Shown here: positions 26,968 to 36,563 of the stretch, piece after piece | How the letters are laid out: each line of letters begins with the position of its first letter | Numbering within the stretch: position 1 is the stretch's first letter | Source: Rhodobacter sp. | Lineage (GTDB): Bacteria; Pseudomonadota; Alphaproteobacteria; Rhodobacterales; Rhodobacteraceae | Reading direction: 5' to 3' | Length of the DNA stretch: 64,000 bases | NCBI GenBank assembly: GCA_020250175.1 | Contig: JADCEN010000060.1 | Span: 1-64,000 of the forward strand | Translations under genes and position numbers: made by a program | The notes under the pieces: generated by a model | Seen by the model: the letters and a program-made list of their open reading frames with translations, nothing else | Told to the model about the DNA's origin: nothing | Databases searched by the model: none

Positions 26968-28073
26968 CGGAAGGTCTTTCGCGGATCAAAGGCATCGCGG
27001 ATGCCTTCAAAGATGAATACCATCAGGCTGAGCATGATGGCGAAGGCGAAAAAGGCGGTGAACCCAAGCCAGGGCGCCTGCAGGTTCTGCTTGGCCTGAA
27101 GGGTCAACTCGCCCAGCGATGGCGACGAGGATGGCAGGCCGAAGCCCAGAAAATCCAGCGCGGCCAAAGAGCCGACCGTGCCGGTGATGATGAAGGGCAG
27201 CATCGTCAGCGTCGCAACCATGGCATTGGGCAGCACATGGCGGAACATGATGACCGGGTTCGGCACGCCTAGCGCGCGGGCCGCACGCACATACTCAAAA
27301 TTGCGCGCCCGCAGGAATTCGGCGCGCACCACGCCCACCAGCGCTGTCCAGCCGAACAGCACCATCAGCCCGACCAGCAGCCAGAAATTCATCTGCCAGA
27401 TCGCCGCGACGATGATGATGACATAAAGGCTGGGCGTGGACCCCCAAAGTTCGATGATCCGCTGAAAGGTAAGGTCGGTCAGCCCGCCGAAATACCCCTG
27501 CACCGCCCCCGCCGTGATGCCGATGACCGATGTCAGGAAGGTCACGATCAGCGCGAAGGCCACCGACAGGCGAAAGCCGTAGATCACCCGCGCCAGCACA
27601 TCGCGCGCCGTATCATCGGTGCCCAGCCAGTGCCGCGCATCGGGGGGCGATGGGGCGGTGCCCTGAATGTCGTTGACAGTGTTGAAACTGTAGGGAATGG
27701 GCGGCCAGATGATCCAGCCCGCCTGCACCTGTTCGCCCGCCGCGGTGCCGCTGGCCCGCGCCTCGGCCAGAATACCTTCGGGATCGTCCCAGCAGGCCTG
27801 CGATCCGGCCGCGACGATCAGGCACTGCACCTCGACATCGCGATAGACCGCTTCGGTCTGGAAATCGCCGCCAAAGGCGGTTTCGGGATAGAACCGCAGG
27901 ATCGGCAGATAGAAGGCCCCGTTGTGCCGCACCAGCAGCGGCTTGTCATTGGCCAGCACCTCGGCGAACAGCGACAGCCCGAACAGGATCGAAAACAGCA
28001 CAAGCGACCAGAAGGCGCGCCTGTTGGCGCGGAAGTTGCGCCAGCGGCGCTGGTTCAGGGGGGACAGGGCCAT
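26964..28073 (-). CDS. yejE: peptide ABC transporter permease (YejE-type)
   Basis: A 369-residue inner-membrane permease with an N-terminal helix, a long periplasmic insertion (about residues 40-150, including the YejE-typical GTAPSPPDARHWLGTDDTARDVLARVIYG) and five further helices. The EAA-type loop for ATPase contact is around RALGVPNPVIMFRHVLPNAM. It pairs with YejB. It begins 4 bases after the yejB stop. Confidence 0.93.
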   Translation of the reverse strand: MALSPLNQRRWRNFRANRRAFWSLVLFSILFGLSLFAEVLANDKPLLVRHNGAFYLPILRFYPETAFGGDFQTEAVYRDVEVQCLIVAAGSQACWDDPEGILAEARASGTAAGEQVQAGWIIWPPIPYSFNTVNDIQGTAPSPPDARHWLGTDDTARDVLARVIYGFRLSVAFALIVTFLTSVIGITAGAVQGYFGGLTDLTFQRIIELWGSTPSLYVIIIVAAIWQMNFWLLVGLMVLFGWTALVGVVRAEFLRARNFEYVRAARALGVPNPVIMFRHVLPNAMVATLTMLPFIITGTVGSLAALDFLGFGLPSSSPSLGELTLQAKQNLQAPWLGFTAFFAFAIMLSLMVFIFEGIRDAFDPRKTFR

Positions 28074-28076
28074 GAT

Positions 28077-29165
28077 CTATCCCCTCCGCTCGAAATCGAT
28101 GCGCGGGTCGATCCAGACATACATCAGGTCAGACAGGATGCCCATCAAAAGGCCCATCAGCCCAAAGAAGAACAGCGTGCCGAAGATCACCGGATAATCG
28201 CGCGACACCGCCGCCTCGAACCCCAGGCGGCCCAGACCATCCAGCGAAAAGATCGTCTCGATGATCAGGCTGCCGCCAAAGAACACGGCAACAAAGACCG
28301 AAGGAAATCCCGCGATCACGATCAGCATCGCATTGCGGAACACATGGCCATACAGGACGGCACGTTCCGTCAGCCCCTTGGCACGCGCGGTCATCACATA
28401 CTGCTTCTTGATCTCGTCCAGAAAACTGTTCTTGGTCAGCAGCGTCAGCGTGGCAAAGGACGCGATGGTCGAGGCGAGCACAGGCAGCGCGATGTGCCAG
28501 AAATAGTCGCCCACCTTGCCCAGCAGGGTAAGCTGATCCCAGTTGTCCGATGTCAGCCCGCGCAGCGGAAACCATTGCAGGTAGGACCCCCCCGCAAACA
28601 ACACCAGCAGCAGGATGGCAAACAGAAAGCCGGGAATAGCATAGCCGATGATGATGGCCCCGCTTGTCCAGGTGTCAAACGCTGTTCCGTCCCGCACCGC
28701 CTTGCGGATGCCCAGCGGGATGGAAACGAGATAGGCGATCAGCGTGGACCACAGGCCCAGCGTGATCGACACCGGCAGCTTTTCCAACACCAGATCCACG
28801 ACCGAGATCGACCGGAAATAGCTTTCGCCGAAATCGAAGCGCATGTAGTTCCACATCATGTCCAGAAAGCGCTGCAATGGCGGCTTGTCAAAACCGAACT
28901 GGCGTTCCAGATCGGCGATGAACTCGGGCGGCAACCCGCGCGAGCCGATGTAGCGTTCATCGCCGCCCGAGGCCTCGTCCGTGCCGCCACCGGCATCGCC
29001 ACCACCCGCGATGGTCTGGAATGCGTCGCCGCCGCCTTCCAGCCGGGCCAGCACCTGTTCAATCGGGCCGCCGGGCACGAACTGGGTCAGGGTGAAGTTG
29101 ATGACCATGATCCCGAACAGCGTCGGAATGATCAACAGCAGCCGCCGAAGGATATAGGCACCCAT
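28077..29165 (-). CDS. yejB: peptide ABC transporter permease (YejB-type)
   Basis: A 362-residue permease starting [34 protein letters not shown], the classical opening of DppB/YejB proteins. A glycine-rich, non-conserved periplasmic stretch ([25 protein letters not shown], about residues 46-70) is longer than in many homologues. The C-terminus carries the ATPase-contact loop near [22 protein letters not shown]. Membership of the yejABEF operon is clear from spacing. Confidence 0.92.
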   Translation of the reverse strand: MGAYILRRLLLIIPTLFGIMVINFTLTQFVPGGPIEQVLARLEGGGDAFQTIAGGGDAGGGTDEASGGDERYIGSRGLPPEFIADLERQFGFDKPPLQRFLDMMWNYMRFDFGESYFRSISVVDLVLEKLPVSITLGLWSTLIAYLVSIPLGIRKAVRDGTAFDTWTSGAIIIGYAIPGFLFAILLLVLFAGGSYLQWFPLRGLTSDNWDQLTLLGKVGDYFWHIALPVLASTIASFATLTLLTKNSFLDEIKKQYVMTARAKGLTERAVLYGHVFRNAMLIVIAGFPSVFVAVFFGGSLIIETIFSLDGLGRLGFEAAVSRDYPVIFGTLFFFGLMGLLMGILSDLMYVWIDPRIDFERRG

Positions 29166-29202
29166 GCCTGCTGCCTGCTCCGTTCCCGCCCGTGACCCTG
29201 GT

Positions 29203-31119
29203 CTATCGCAACACGCCAGAGGCTTTCAGCGCCTCGGCCTTGTCGGCGTTGTACCACCAGAATGAAAGCTCGCCCAGCGCATAGGGCGGCAAGGTTTCGG
29301 GGTGCTCGAACATGTCATAATAGGCCACGGTGTGGGTGTTCTTGTACCATTGCGGCACCCAGAACCGTTCCAGCCGCAGGACGCGGTCCAGCGCCCTGGT
29401 GGCAGTGGTCAGATCATCCTTGGTCTTGGCGGCCATCACCACCTCGATCAGCGCGTCCACGGCCGGACTTTTCAGACCCATCATGTTGAAGGACGACACA
29501 TCGGCAGTGGCAGAGCCGTAGTATTGCTTCAGCTCGGACCCCGAGAAGTAATTCGACCGTGCATTCCCTACTGCAAGATCAAAGTCATATTCCGGCGGGC
29601 GCGTGCGGCTTTCTATCTGGGCATTGTCGATCCGCGTCATTTTCGCGTCCACGCCCAGCGCCCGCAGGTTTTCGACATAAGGGTTGATGACCCGGTCGAA
29701 GGTCTGGCTGTCGTTGATGATCTCCAGCCGCAGGGTCTCGCCCTTGGCATTGCGCCGCATCCCGTCATCGCCCACGGCCCACCCCGCTTCGTCCAGCAGG
29801 GCCGATGCCTTGCGCAGATTGCCCCGGTCCATTTGCCGGTCACCGGAAACCGGGGCCACCACCGCCGGGTCGGTCAGGATCGATGCGGGCAACAGGCCCT
29901 GATCGACCAGCGGCTGCAGGATGGCCACCTCTTGGGGCGAAGGCACACCGTCTGCCTCCAGCCAGCTGTTTTCCCAGACCGAGTCGATGCGCGCGTAAAG
30001 CCCGTAGAACAGCGTGGCATTGGCCCATTCAAAGTTGAACATCAGCCCGATTGCCTCGCGCACACGCGGGTCCTGAAACTGCGGGCGGCGCAGGTTGAAC
30101 ATGAATGCCTGTCCGCTGGCCTTGGCACCCGACGGCAGCGCCACCTTGATCACCTGGCCATTCACCACGGCGGGAAAATCATATCCCGTCGCCCAGGAAA
30201 TCGAAGATGCCTCGTTGCGGAAGGTATAAGTGCCCGCCTTGAACCCCTCGAAAGCCGCGTTGTAATCGGCGTAGTATTCGATCCGGATCGTGTCGAAATT
30301 GTTCTGGCCGCGATTGATCGGCAGGTCTTGGCCCCAGTAATCGGGGTTGCGCCGGTAGACCAGCGTCTTGCCGGTTTCCATGCGGTCCAGAACATAGGGG
30401 CCGGACCCCAGGAACGGCTCCAGGCTGGACGCTTCCATGTCGCGGTTGTTCTTAAGGTAATCCGCCTTGGACAGGATCGGCAGGCCGCCAACGGTGGCGG
30501 GCAGATCACGGGTCGGCACATCCGGCTTGAAAGTGAACTTGACCCGATGCGGCCCCAGCACCTCGACACCCTGCACCTGTTCGGCAAACACGGTGCGGAA
30601 ATCGGTCAGCCCCTTGGCCAGGAACGTCTCGTAGGAAAAGGCCACGTCATCGGCGGTCAGCGACGAGCCATCGGAAAACCGCGCCTCGGGACGCAGGTTG
30701 AAGATCACCCAAGACCGGTCTTCGGGGTATTCCAGCGTTTCGCACAGCAGGCAATAGGTGGCCCCGATCTCGTCCGCCGTGCCGACAAGGATCGATTCAT
30801 ACAACCCCGAAGACAGCGCCCCCGCGCGGCCCTTGACCGAATAGGGGTTCATCGAATCGAACCCGCCAAAGGCCCATTGCGAAATCTCGCCACCCTTGGG
30901 CGCATCGGGATTGACATAGTCCAGATGGGCAAAATCCGCCGGATATTTCAGATCGCCAAAGGTCGATATGCCATGCGCGGTGATCACCGTCTCGGCGCGG
31001 GCCGCCAGGGTGAACGCGGCCAGGGTCAGCAATGCCGCCCCGGCCACCAGTGCGGCGCGCAGCGGACGGACATCAATCCTGCGCGCCTTAGCGGCAGCAA
31101 CCCTGTGGCGTTCGGTCAT
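29203..31119 (-). CDS. yejA: peptide ABC transporter substrate-binding protein (YejA-type)
   Basis: A periplasmic oligopeptide-binding protein of family SBP_bac_5, 638 residues. Start at 31119 ([14 protein letters not shown]...) follows GGAGGTGCC and gives an N-terminal basic stretch, hydrophobic core ([17 protein letters not shown]) and cleavage after [32 protein letters not shown] is the characteristic mature N-terminus of YejA proteins. In enteric bacteria this system imports microcin C and peptides; here the substrate is inferred as peptides. First gene of its operon. Confidence 0.92.
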   Translation of the reverse strand: MTERHRVAAAKARRIDVRPLRAALVAGAALLTLAAFTLAARAETVITAHGISTFGDLKYPADFAHLDYVNPDAPKGGEISQWAFGGFDSMNPYSVKGRAGALSSGLYESILVGTADEIGATYCLLCETLEYPEDRSWVIFNLRPEARFSDGSSLTADDVAFSYETFLAKGLTDFRTVFAEQVQGVEVLGPHRVKFTFKPDVPTRDLPATVGGLPILSKADYLKNNRDMEASSLEPFLGSGPYVLDRMETGKTLVYRRNPDYWGQDLPINRGQNNFDTIRIEYYADYNAAFEGFKAGTYTFRNEASSISWATGYDFPAVVNGQVIKVALPSGAKASGQAFMFNLRRPQFQDPRVREAIGLMFNFEWANATLFYGLYARIDSVWENSWLEADGVPSPQEVAILQPLVDQGLLPASILTDPAVVAPVSGDRQMDRGNLRKASALLDEAGWAVGDDGMRRNAKGETLRLEIINDSQTFDRVINPYVENLRALGVDAKMTRIDNAQIESRTRPPEYDFDLAVGNARSNYFSGSELKQYYGSATADVSSFNMMGLKSPAVDALIEVVMAAKTKDDLTTATRALDRVLRLERFWVPQWYKNTHTVAYYDMFEHPETLPPYALGELSFWWYNADKAEALKASGVLR

Positions 31120-31250
31120 CCGGCACCTCCTTTGTCTGTGCGGTCGGCACGGTTTTGCCACTAATTGACAGGAAATCGCCGTTTGTCGATGGTCCTGAAC
31201 GCTATCACGGCGCAGTTCGCGCGCTTGTGTCCGCAGCGTGAGCCGCAATG

Positions 31251-31275
31251 ACAAAGGCCGCCCCAAGGGGCGGCC
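31251..31275 (-). terminator. intrinsic terminator of the cytochrome cy gene
   Basis: On the minus strand, GGCCGCCCC-TT-GGGGCGGCC forms a perfect 9-bp stem directly followed by TTTGTCATT. It lies 28 bases after the cytochrome stop. The hairpin plus short T-run fits a rho-independent terminator. Confidence 0.7.
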
Positions 31276-31302
31276 CGGCACGGCGGGATCACGCCCGATC
31301 CG

Positions 31303-31824
31303 TCAGGGGACCGACGCAAGATAAGCGATCAGATTGGCGCGGTCTGCCACCTTGGGCAGGCCCGCAAAGCTCATTTTCGTTCCCGGCATATAACCCTTGG
31401 GGTTTTCCAGAAAACCGTTCAGATTCTCAGGTGTCCAGGATTGGTCGGCCACCGCCAGGATCGCATCGGAATAGCCAAAGCCTGCAACCGCCGCCTTGGC
31501 ACGGTCCACGACCCCGTTCAGGTGCGGGCCGGTGCCATCGGTTCCGTCCATCTTGTGGCAGGCCTTGCATTTGGCAAACACCTTCTCGCCCGCAGCGGCA
31601 TCGGCAGAAGCATAAATCTCTTCAAAGGCAGGGCCGGCGTCGGCGACTTCGGCGGTCGCCTCGTCCTCGCCGGTATCGATCATATAGGCCTGCGCTTCAG
31701 CCTCGCCGCCGTGGCCGCCGCCGGTGTAGAACAGGGCAGAGCCGACCCAGCCGATCAGAAGGAAGACCAGCAGCGATCCGCAGAACGCGCCAATCGCCTT
31801 GGTTAAGGTCATCGTATCGAACAT
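31303..31824 (-). CDS. cycY: membrane-anchored cytochrome c (cy/c552 type)
   Basis: The 173-residue protein keeps an uncleaved N-terminal helix ([22 protein letters not shown]) as a membrane anchor, then a flexible Ala/Glu-rich linker and a class I cytochrome c domain. Heme binds at CKACH (about residue 86-90) and the sixth ligand is the methionine in [14 protein letters not shown] (near residue 150). Such proteins (CycY in Rhodobacter, CycM in Paracoccus) carry electrons from the bc1 complex to terminal oxidases and would feed the cbb3 oxidase encoded nearby. Start 31824 follows AAGGAACC. Confidence 0.9.
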   Translation of the reverse strand: MFDTMTLTKAIGAFCGSLLVFLLIGWVGSALFYTGGGHGGEAEAQAYMIDTGEDEATAEVADAGPAFEEIYASADAAAGEKVFAKCKACHKMDGTDGTGPHLNGVVDRAKAAVAGFGYSDAILAVADQSWTPENLNGFLENPKGYMPGTKMSFAGLPKVADRANLIAYLASVP

Positions 31825-31967
31825 CTCGGCCGGTTCCTTGCTTGTCGTTCCGCGCGGGTATCTACCCGCTTCCCCTGCCCGGTTTCAAGGTGTAGTAGCG
31901 CGACGAAACGCCCCTGGGGACAGGTCCGTGTCTGAAATGCCCGGACCCGCCATAGAACGGAGCTGCC

Positions 31968-32813
31968 ATGACCGCGCATACAACCGGACGCATCGCGTTT
32001 CAGGGCGAACCGGGCGCCTATTCGCACGAGGCCTGCCGCCAGGCGCGCCCCGGGATGGAGGCGCTGCCTTGCCGCACCTTCGAGGATGCCATCGAAGCGG
32101 TCCGCAAGGGTGAGGCGGACCTGGCCATGCTTCCGGTGGAAAACTCCACCTATGGGCGGGTTGCCGACATCCATTCGCTGCTGCCCGGCTCGGGGCTGCA
32201 CATCATCGACGAAGCTTTCGTCCGGGTGCATATCAACCTGCTGGCCCTGCCCGGAACGCCGCTGTCGGCTGTCAGATCGGCAATGAGCCACACGGTCCTG
32301 CTGGGCCAGTGCCGCGAATTCCTGCGCGACCATGATCTCAGGGCGGTGACCGGTGCGGATACTGCCGGGTCCGCCAGGTTTGTCGCTGAACGGGGGGACC
32401 CGTCACTGGGGGCGCTTGCCTCGGAGCTTGCAGGCGAAATCTACGGCCTCGACGTTCTGGCGCGCAAGATCGAGGATCAGGCGAACAACACCACACGCTT
32501 TCTGGTCATGGCACCGCAGCCCGACCTGACACGGCGCGGCGGGGGCGGCATGATGACGACCTTCACCTTCCGCGTGCGCAACATTCCGGCGGCGCTGTAC
32601 AAGGCGATGGGCGGATTTGCCACCAATGGCGTGAACATGACCAAACTGGAAAGCTATATGGTCGGCGGGTCCTTCACCGCGACCGAGTTCTATGCCGACA
32701 TCGAAGGCCACCCCGAAGATGCCAACGTCGCCCTTGCACTGGAAGAGCTGCGCTATTTCACCAGCGCGCTGAACATCCTTGGCGTCTACCCCGCCGACCG
32801 TCGCCGGGGATAG
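31968..32813 (+). CDS. pheA: prephenate dehydratase
   Basis: Converts prephenate to phenylpyruvate in phenylalanine synthesis. The catalytic domain (about residues 7-185) begins RIAFQGEPGAYSHEA, with VENSTYGRVADIHSLL and the catalytic NTTRF motif at about 178-182. An ACT regulatory domain follows (TFTFRVRNIPAALYKAMGGFATNGVNMTKLESYMV), which normally gives feedback inhibition by phenylalanine. There is no fused chorismate mutase. Start 31968 lies after GGAG. Confidence 0.96.
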   Translation: MTAHTTGRIAFQGEPGAYSHEACRQARPGMEALPCRTFEDAIEAVRKGEADLAMLPVENSTYGRVADIHSLLPGSGLHIIDEAFVRVHINLLALPGTPLSAVRSAMSHTVLLGQCREFLRDHDLRAVTGADTAGSARFVAERGDPSLGALASELAGEIYGLDVLARKIEDQANNTTRFLVMAPQPDLTRRGGGGMMTTFTFRVRNIPAALYKAMGGFATNGVNMTKLESYMVGGSFTATEFYADIEGHPEDANVALALEELRYFTSALNILGVYPADRRRG

Positions 32814-32829
32814 GCGGCACCCGCACCGC

Positions 32830-33789
32830 CTAGTCCAGCCGGTCCGCCAGCCACGCCGCCACCAGGAAATGTGCGATCGCGCCCTTGCGGGGCGCGCGGA
32901 TTTCGGAATGCCCGCCGGCCATGACCGTGACCATTTCTTCCCGCGTCAGCCACAGCGCATCTTCGATTTCAACCGGGTCAACGGTGATCGCACCGTCCAG
33001 CGCCCCGGCATGGCAGCCGACCATCAGCGAGGCGGGAAAGGGCCAGGGCTGGCTTGACAGATACCGCACCGCCCCGATCCGTATACCGGCTTCTTCGAAC
33101 ACCTCGCGCCGGACAGCCGCCTCAAGCGTCTCGCCCGGCTCCACAAAGCCCGCCAGCAGCGAATACATGCCCGGCGGCCATCCCGGCGACCGGCCGACCA
33201 GCACCGAGTTTCCGCGTGTCACCAGCATGATCACCACAGGGTCCGTGCGGGGAAAGTGATGCGCGCCGCAGGACGGGCAGATCCTTTGCCAGCCGGCCAT
33301 CGCCACCGCAGAGGGTGCCCCGCAGGTGGCGCAGAACCCATGGCTGGCATGCCATTGCAGCAGGGCCTTCGCAGTGGCCAGAAGTTCGGCCTCACGCGCG
33401 GTCAGCCGGGTCATCGCCCCGCGCAATTCCGCAAAGACATGGTCCGGCGGCAGGGCCGGATGCCGCTGTTCAGAGGCATCGAAGAACCCGGCCTGAACAG
33501 CCTCGGCCCCCGCCTCGGGCGCCCAGGCCGAGATATCCTGCGCAAACCATGCAATACCGCCATCCAGGCCCAGAAAAACCGGCTGTCCGCCCTGCGCCAG
33601 CGCCGGGTGACCCGCCGGAACCCAGCCTGCGGCGCAGGTCCCGGCCCCGATCAGCAGCGGCTTGCCGCGCCAGACGGGCAGCACCCTGCCAGAGGCAAGA
33701 CGGGCAGCCATGGCGACCGGATCCGCGCGCAGCGCCGCAGCCCGGTCCAGGCCCGATCCGCCGAAGGTGACCGTTTCTGCAATCCGCAT
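32830..33789 (-). CDS. nudC: NAD(+) diphosphatase / NAD-cap hydrolase NudC
   Basis: A 319-residue Nudix enzyme hydrolysing NADH/NAD to NMN and AMP, and in Escherichia coli removing NAD caps from RNA. A zinc ribbon is formed by CATCG and CPSCG (about residues 143-165). The Nudix box GFVEPGETLEAAVRREVFEEAGI is complete (about 214-236), followed by the NudC-specific SQPWPFPASLMVG. It is divergent from the cyclic-nucleotidase gene. Confidence 0.95.
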   Translation of the reverse strand: MRIAETVTFGGSGLDRAAALRADPVAMAARLASGRVLPVWRGKPLLIGAGTCAAGWVPAGHPALAQGGQPVFLGLDGGIAWFAQDISAWAPEAGAEAVQAGFFDASEQRHPALPPDHVFAELRGAMTRLTAREAELLATAKALLQWHASHGFCATCGAPSAVAMAGWQRICPSCGAHHFPRTDPVVIMLVTRGNSVLVGRSPGWPPGMYSLLAGFVEPGETLEAAVRREVFEEAGIRIGAVRYLSSQPWPFPASLMVGCHAGALDGAITVDPVEIEDALWLTREEMVTVMAGGHSEIRAPRKGAIAHFLVAAWLADRLD

Positions 33790-33870
33790 GGCGCTGCCTT
33801 TCCCTGCCGCCGTTCCGTCCAGTCATGCCTGACCGGCAAGGCAAAGACCAGCCACACCGCAAAGCGGCAA

Positions 33871-33890
33871 TGGGTTGCAAATGCAACCCA
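33871..33890. promoter_or_regulatory. perfect 20-bp palindrome in the nudC/cpdB divergent region
   Basis: TGGGTTGCA-AA-TGCAACCCA has two perfect 9-base arms around AA. It lies 81 bases upstream of the nudC start and 79 bases upstream of the cpdB start, so it is almost exactly central. This suggests an operator for a dimeric repressor or activator controlling one or both genes. Confidence 0.5.
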
Positions 33891-33968
33891 AGCGCTATTT
33901 TATTCAAAACGTTTCGCGCAAGTCTCTTGGCAAGGGCAAGGGCCCCCCGTAGCCTTCCGTCACCGCCC

Positions 33969-35870
33969 ATGACCGAGGCCGATGTGACGCCCCACAGCCT
34001 GCTTTCATCCGATCCGGCACCGCACCAGGCTCATCTGCGGATCATGGCAACGTCGGACCTTCATGCCCACATCCACCCGTATGACTACTTCTCGGATCAG
34101 CCATCCGGGACCCTGGGCCTGGCCCGCATCGCCCCGCTGATCGCAGCGCTGCGCGCCGGGTCGCCAAACACCCTTCTGGTCGATAACGGCGACCTGCTGC
34201 AGGGCAGTTCGCTGGGTGATTTCATCGCCGAAGTCCGGGGCCTGCCCGAGGGGGGCCTGCATCCGATGATTGCAGCGATGAATGCCCTTCGCTTTGATGC
34301 GGCAACGCTTGGGAATCACGAATTCAACTACGGGCTGGACTTTCTGCTGCGCAGCATCGGCACCGCCGGCTTTCCCTTTGTCTGCGCCAATGCCGTGCTG
34401 AAGCTTGGCCGAACGCCCGGCAATGATGTGCCGCTGATCCCGCCCTTCGTGCTGCTCGACCGGCAGATCACCGACGGGGCGGGCCGCCCGCATCCGATCC
34501 GGATTGGCGTGATCGGCTTGCTGCCGCCGCAAATCATCACCTGGGATGCCAACCATCTGCGCGACCGCCTGCGGACACGCGACATGGTCCAGTCGGCACG
34601 GCACCACGTGCCGCGAATGCGCAAGGCGGGGGCGGACCTTGTGCTTGCCCTGTGTCATTCCGGAATTGGCCCCCTGCGTCCGAAACCGGGCGCGCAGAAT
34701 GCGGCAACGGCTGTTGCCGCCCTGCCCGGCATTGACGCGCTGATTCTGGGGCACAGCCATCTGGTCTTTCCGTCACCGGATTTCACCGCACAGGCCGAGG
34801 CAGACCTTGCCCGCGGCCTGCTGTGCGGAAAGCCCGCCGTCATGCCGGGGCGCTTTGGTTCGCATCTTGGCCTTGTCGATCTGCTGCTGGACCGGACGCA
34901 GGACGGCTGGCGCGTCGCCGATGCCGGGGCTAGGGCGGTCGTACCCCCGCAAGCAGAGACGGCGGCAAGCCGGGCGATCTGCGCAACTGTCGCCGACGAC
35001 CATGCCGCCACCTTGCGTCACATCCGCCGGCGCATCGGCAGAACGGCGGTTCCGCTGAACAGCTTCTTCGCGATGCTGCCGGGCAATGCCGCCCTGCGGG
35101 TGGTGGCGCAGGCCCAGCGGGATCATGTGGCCAAGGCCCTGCGGGCCACGGCCCATGCCGACCTGCCGGTTCTGTCCGCCGTTTCGCCTTTCAAGATGGG
35201 GGGGCGCGGCGGCCCGGACTTTTACACGGATATCGCGGCGGGCGATCTGGCGATCCGCAACATGGCCGATCTTTACGTTTTCCCGAATCTGATCCGGGCC
35301 ATGGCCATCACTGGCGCTGACCTCGCGCAGTGGCTTGAACGATCCTGCGCGCTGTTCAACCGCTTGACACCGGGTTCGCCGGACCAGCCGCTGATCAACC
35401 CGGCGATGCCGCCGACGGAATTCGACGTGATCGAAGGCTTGACCTGGGCGGTCGATCTTGCGCAGCCTGCGCGCTACGCAGCCGATGGCCAGATGACGGA
35501 CGCGGGGGCATCGCGGATCAGCGACCTGCGGTATCAGGGGCAGCCCGTCCACCCGCAGGACCGGTTCATCATCGCCACCAACAGTTACCGCGCCAGCGGT
35601 GGATCACCGTTCCCCGGTGCCGCCGACAGCCATATCATCTTCAGCGAGAACCTGACCAACCGCGATGTGCTGCGGCGCTACGTGGCCGACAGGGGGACAG
35701 TCGCGCCCGAAGCGCACCCGGACTGGAAGTTCCTGCCAATGCCCTGCACCACCGCGCTGTTCCAGACGGCGGCGCGCGCGGCCCTGCATCTTGGGGGGCT
35801 GCGCGACCTGAATGTCGAACATGTCGGTCCGGGACCGGCAGGCTACAGCAGCTTTCGCCTGCATCTTTGA
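33969..35870 (+). CDS. cpdB: 2',3'-cyclic-nucleotide 2'-phosphodiesterase/3'-nucleotidase
   Basis: A two-domain metallophosphoesterase of the 5'-nucleotidase superfamily, 633 residues. Metal ligands are seen in ATSDLHAHIHPYDYF (about residues 36-50), NGDLLQGS (about 80), GNHEFNYG (about 120), LALCHSGIG and LILGHSHLVFP. The C-terminal specificity domain ends near GYSSFRL. Unlike E. coli CpdB, which is periplasmic, no signal peptide is visible at either the chosen ATG (33969) or the upstream frame from 33825. The protein may be cytoplasmic or use a non-classical route. Confidence 0.9.
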   Translation: MTEADVTPHSLLSSDPAPHQAHLRIMATSDLHAHIHPYDYFSDQPSGTLGLARIAPLIAALRAGSPNTLLVDNGDLLQGSSLGDFIAEVRGLPEGGLHPMIAAMNALRFDAATLGNHEFNYGLDFLLRSIGTAGFPFVCANAVLKLGRTPGNDVPLIPPFVLLDRQITDGAGRPHPIRIGVIGLLPPQIITWDANHLRDRLRTRDMVQSARHHVPRMRKAGADLVLALCHSGIGPLRPKPGAQNAATAVAALPGIDALILGHSHLVFPSPDFTAQAEADLARGLLCGKPAVMPGRFGSHLGLVDLLLDRTQDGWRVADAGARAVVPPQAETAASRAICATVADDHAATLRHIRRRIGRTAVPLNSFFAMLPGNAALRVVAQAQRDHVAKALRATAHADLPVLSAVSPFKMGGRGGPDFYTDIAAGDLAIRNMADLYVFPNLIRAMAITGADLAQWLERSCALFNRLTPGSPDQPLINPAMPPTEFDVIEGLTWAVDLAQPARYAADGQMTDAGASRISDLRYQGQPVHPQDRFIIATNSYRASGGSPFPGAADSHIIFSENLTNRDVLRRYVADRGTVAPEAHPDWKFLPMPCTTALFQTAARAALHLGGLRDLNVEHVGPGPAGYSSFRLHL

Positions 35871-35936
35871 CCCGGTCTTTCCAGCCGGGCGCCAATCCGT
35901 TACAGCCGGGTCATTCATCCGGACAAAGGCCCCACC

Positions 35937-36563
35937 ATGTATGACGCCGTGATCTTCGACCTTGACGGCACGCTGATCGACAGCGAAAGCATCACCCAGG
36001 CTGCGGGCATCGAAGCTTTTGCGGCCATGGGGATCGATATCGACCCTGCGTTCCTGCACTCGCTGATCGGGGTGGATGACAGGACCGGCTCCGGTGTGAT
36101 CCGCGCGCGCTTTCCACAGCTTGACACAGACCTTTTTGCAAAAGCCTGGTCCGATGCGCTGCGGCGTCGCTGGGACCATGGCGTGCCGCTGAAGGCGGGC
36201 ACGCAAGAGGTGCTGTCGCGCATCATCCTGCCCAAGGCGCTTGCCACATCCTCCACCCGGCTTCAGGCCGACCGAAAGCTGATGCTGACCGGCCTTGGCG
36301 TGCACTTCTCGCAGACCGTCACGGTGGACGATGTCATGGCACCAAAGCCCGCGCCCGAGCCCTATCTGCTGGCCGCCAGCCTGCTGGGCGTCGATCCGGC
36401 CCGCTGCGTCGCCTTTGAAGACAGCGAAACGGGGGCAAGATCGGCCCATGCCGCAGGCATGACCGTGGTCCAGATTCCCGACATCGTGCCAACCGACGGG
36501 GCCTATGCCCATCATGTTGCCCCCGACCTGATCAGTGCCGCACTGAAACTCGGGCTTATCTGA
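35937..36563 (+). CDS. HAD-IA phosphatase, phosphoglycolate/beta-phosphoglucomutase-like
   Basis: The 208-residue protein has all HAD motifs: FDLDGTLIDSES at residues 6-17, TSSTR at about 104, KPAPEPYLLA at about 141 (motif III lysine) and FEDSETGARSAHAAGM at about 160. A helical cap lies between motifs I and II. The substrate is a small phosphorylated metabolite, not further resolved. Its 3' end overlaps the convergent M24 gene by 8 bases. Confidence 0.88.
   Translation: MYDAVIFDLDGTLIDSESITQAAGIEAFAAMGIDIDPAFLHSLIGVDDRTGSGVIRARFPQLDTDLFAKAWSDALRRRWDHGVPLKAGTQEVLSRIILPKALATSSTRLQADRKLMLTGLGVHFSQTVTVDDVMAPKPAPEPYLLAASLLGVDPARCVAFEDSETGARSAHAAGMTVVQIPDIVPTDGAYAHHVAPDLISAALKLGLI

Noticed and set aside
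27630-31164. Two long plus-strand frames of 521 and 620 codons opposite yejE, yejB and yejA
   Set aside because: They mirror the codon bias of the real minus-strand genes and show no protein-like motifs.
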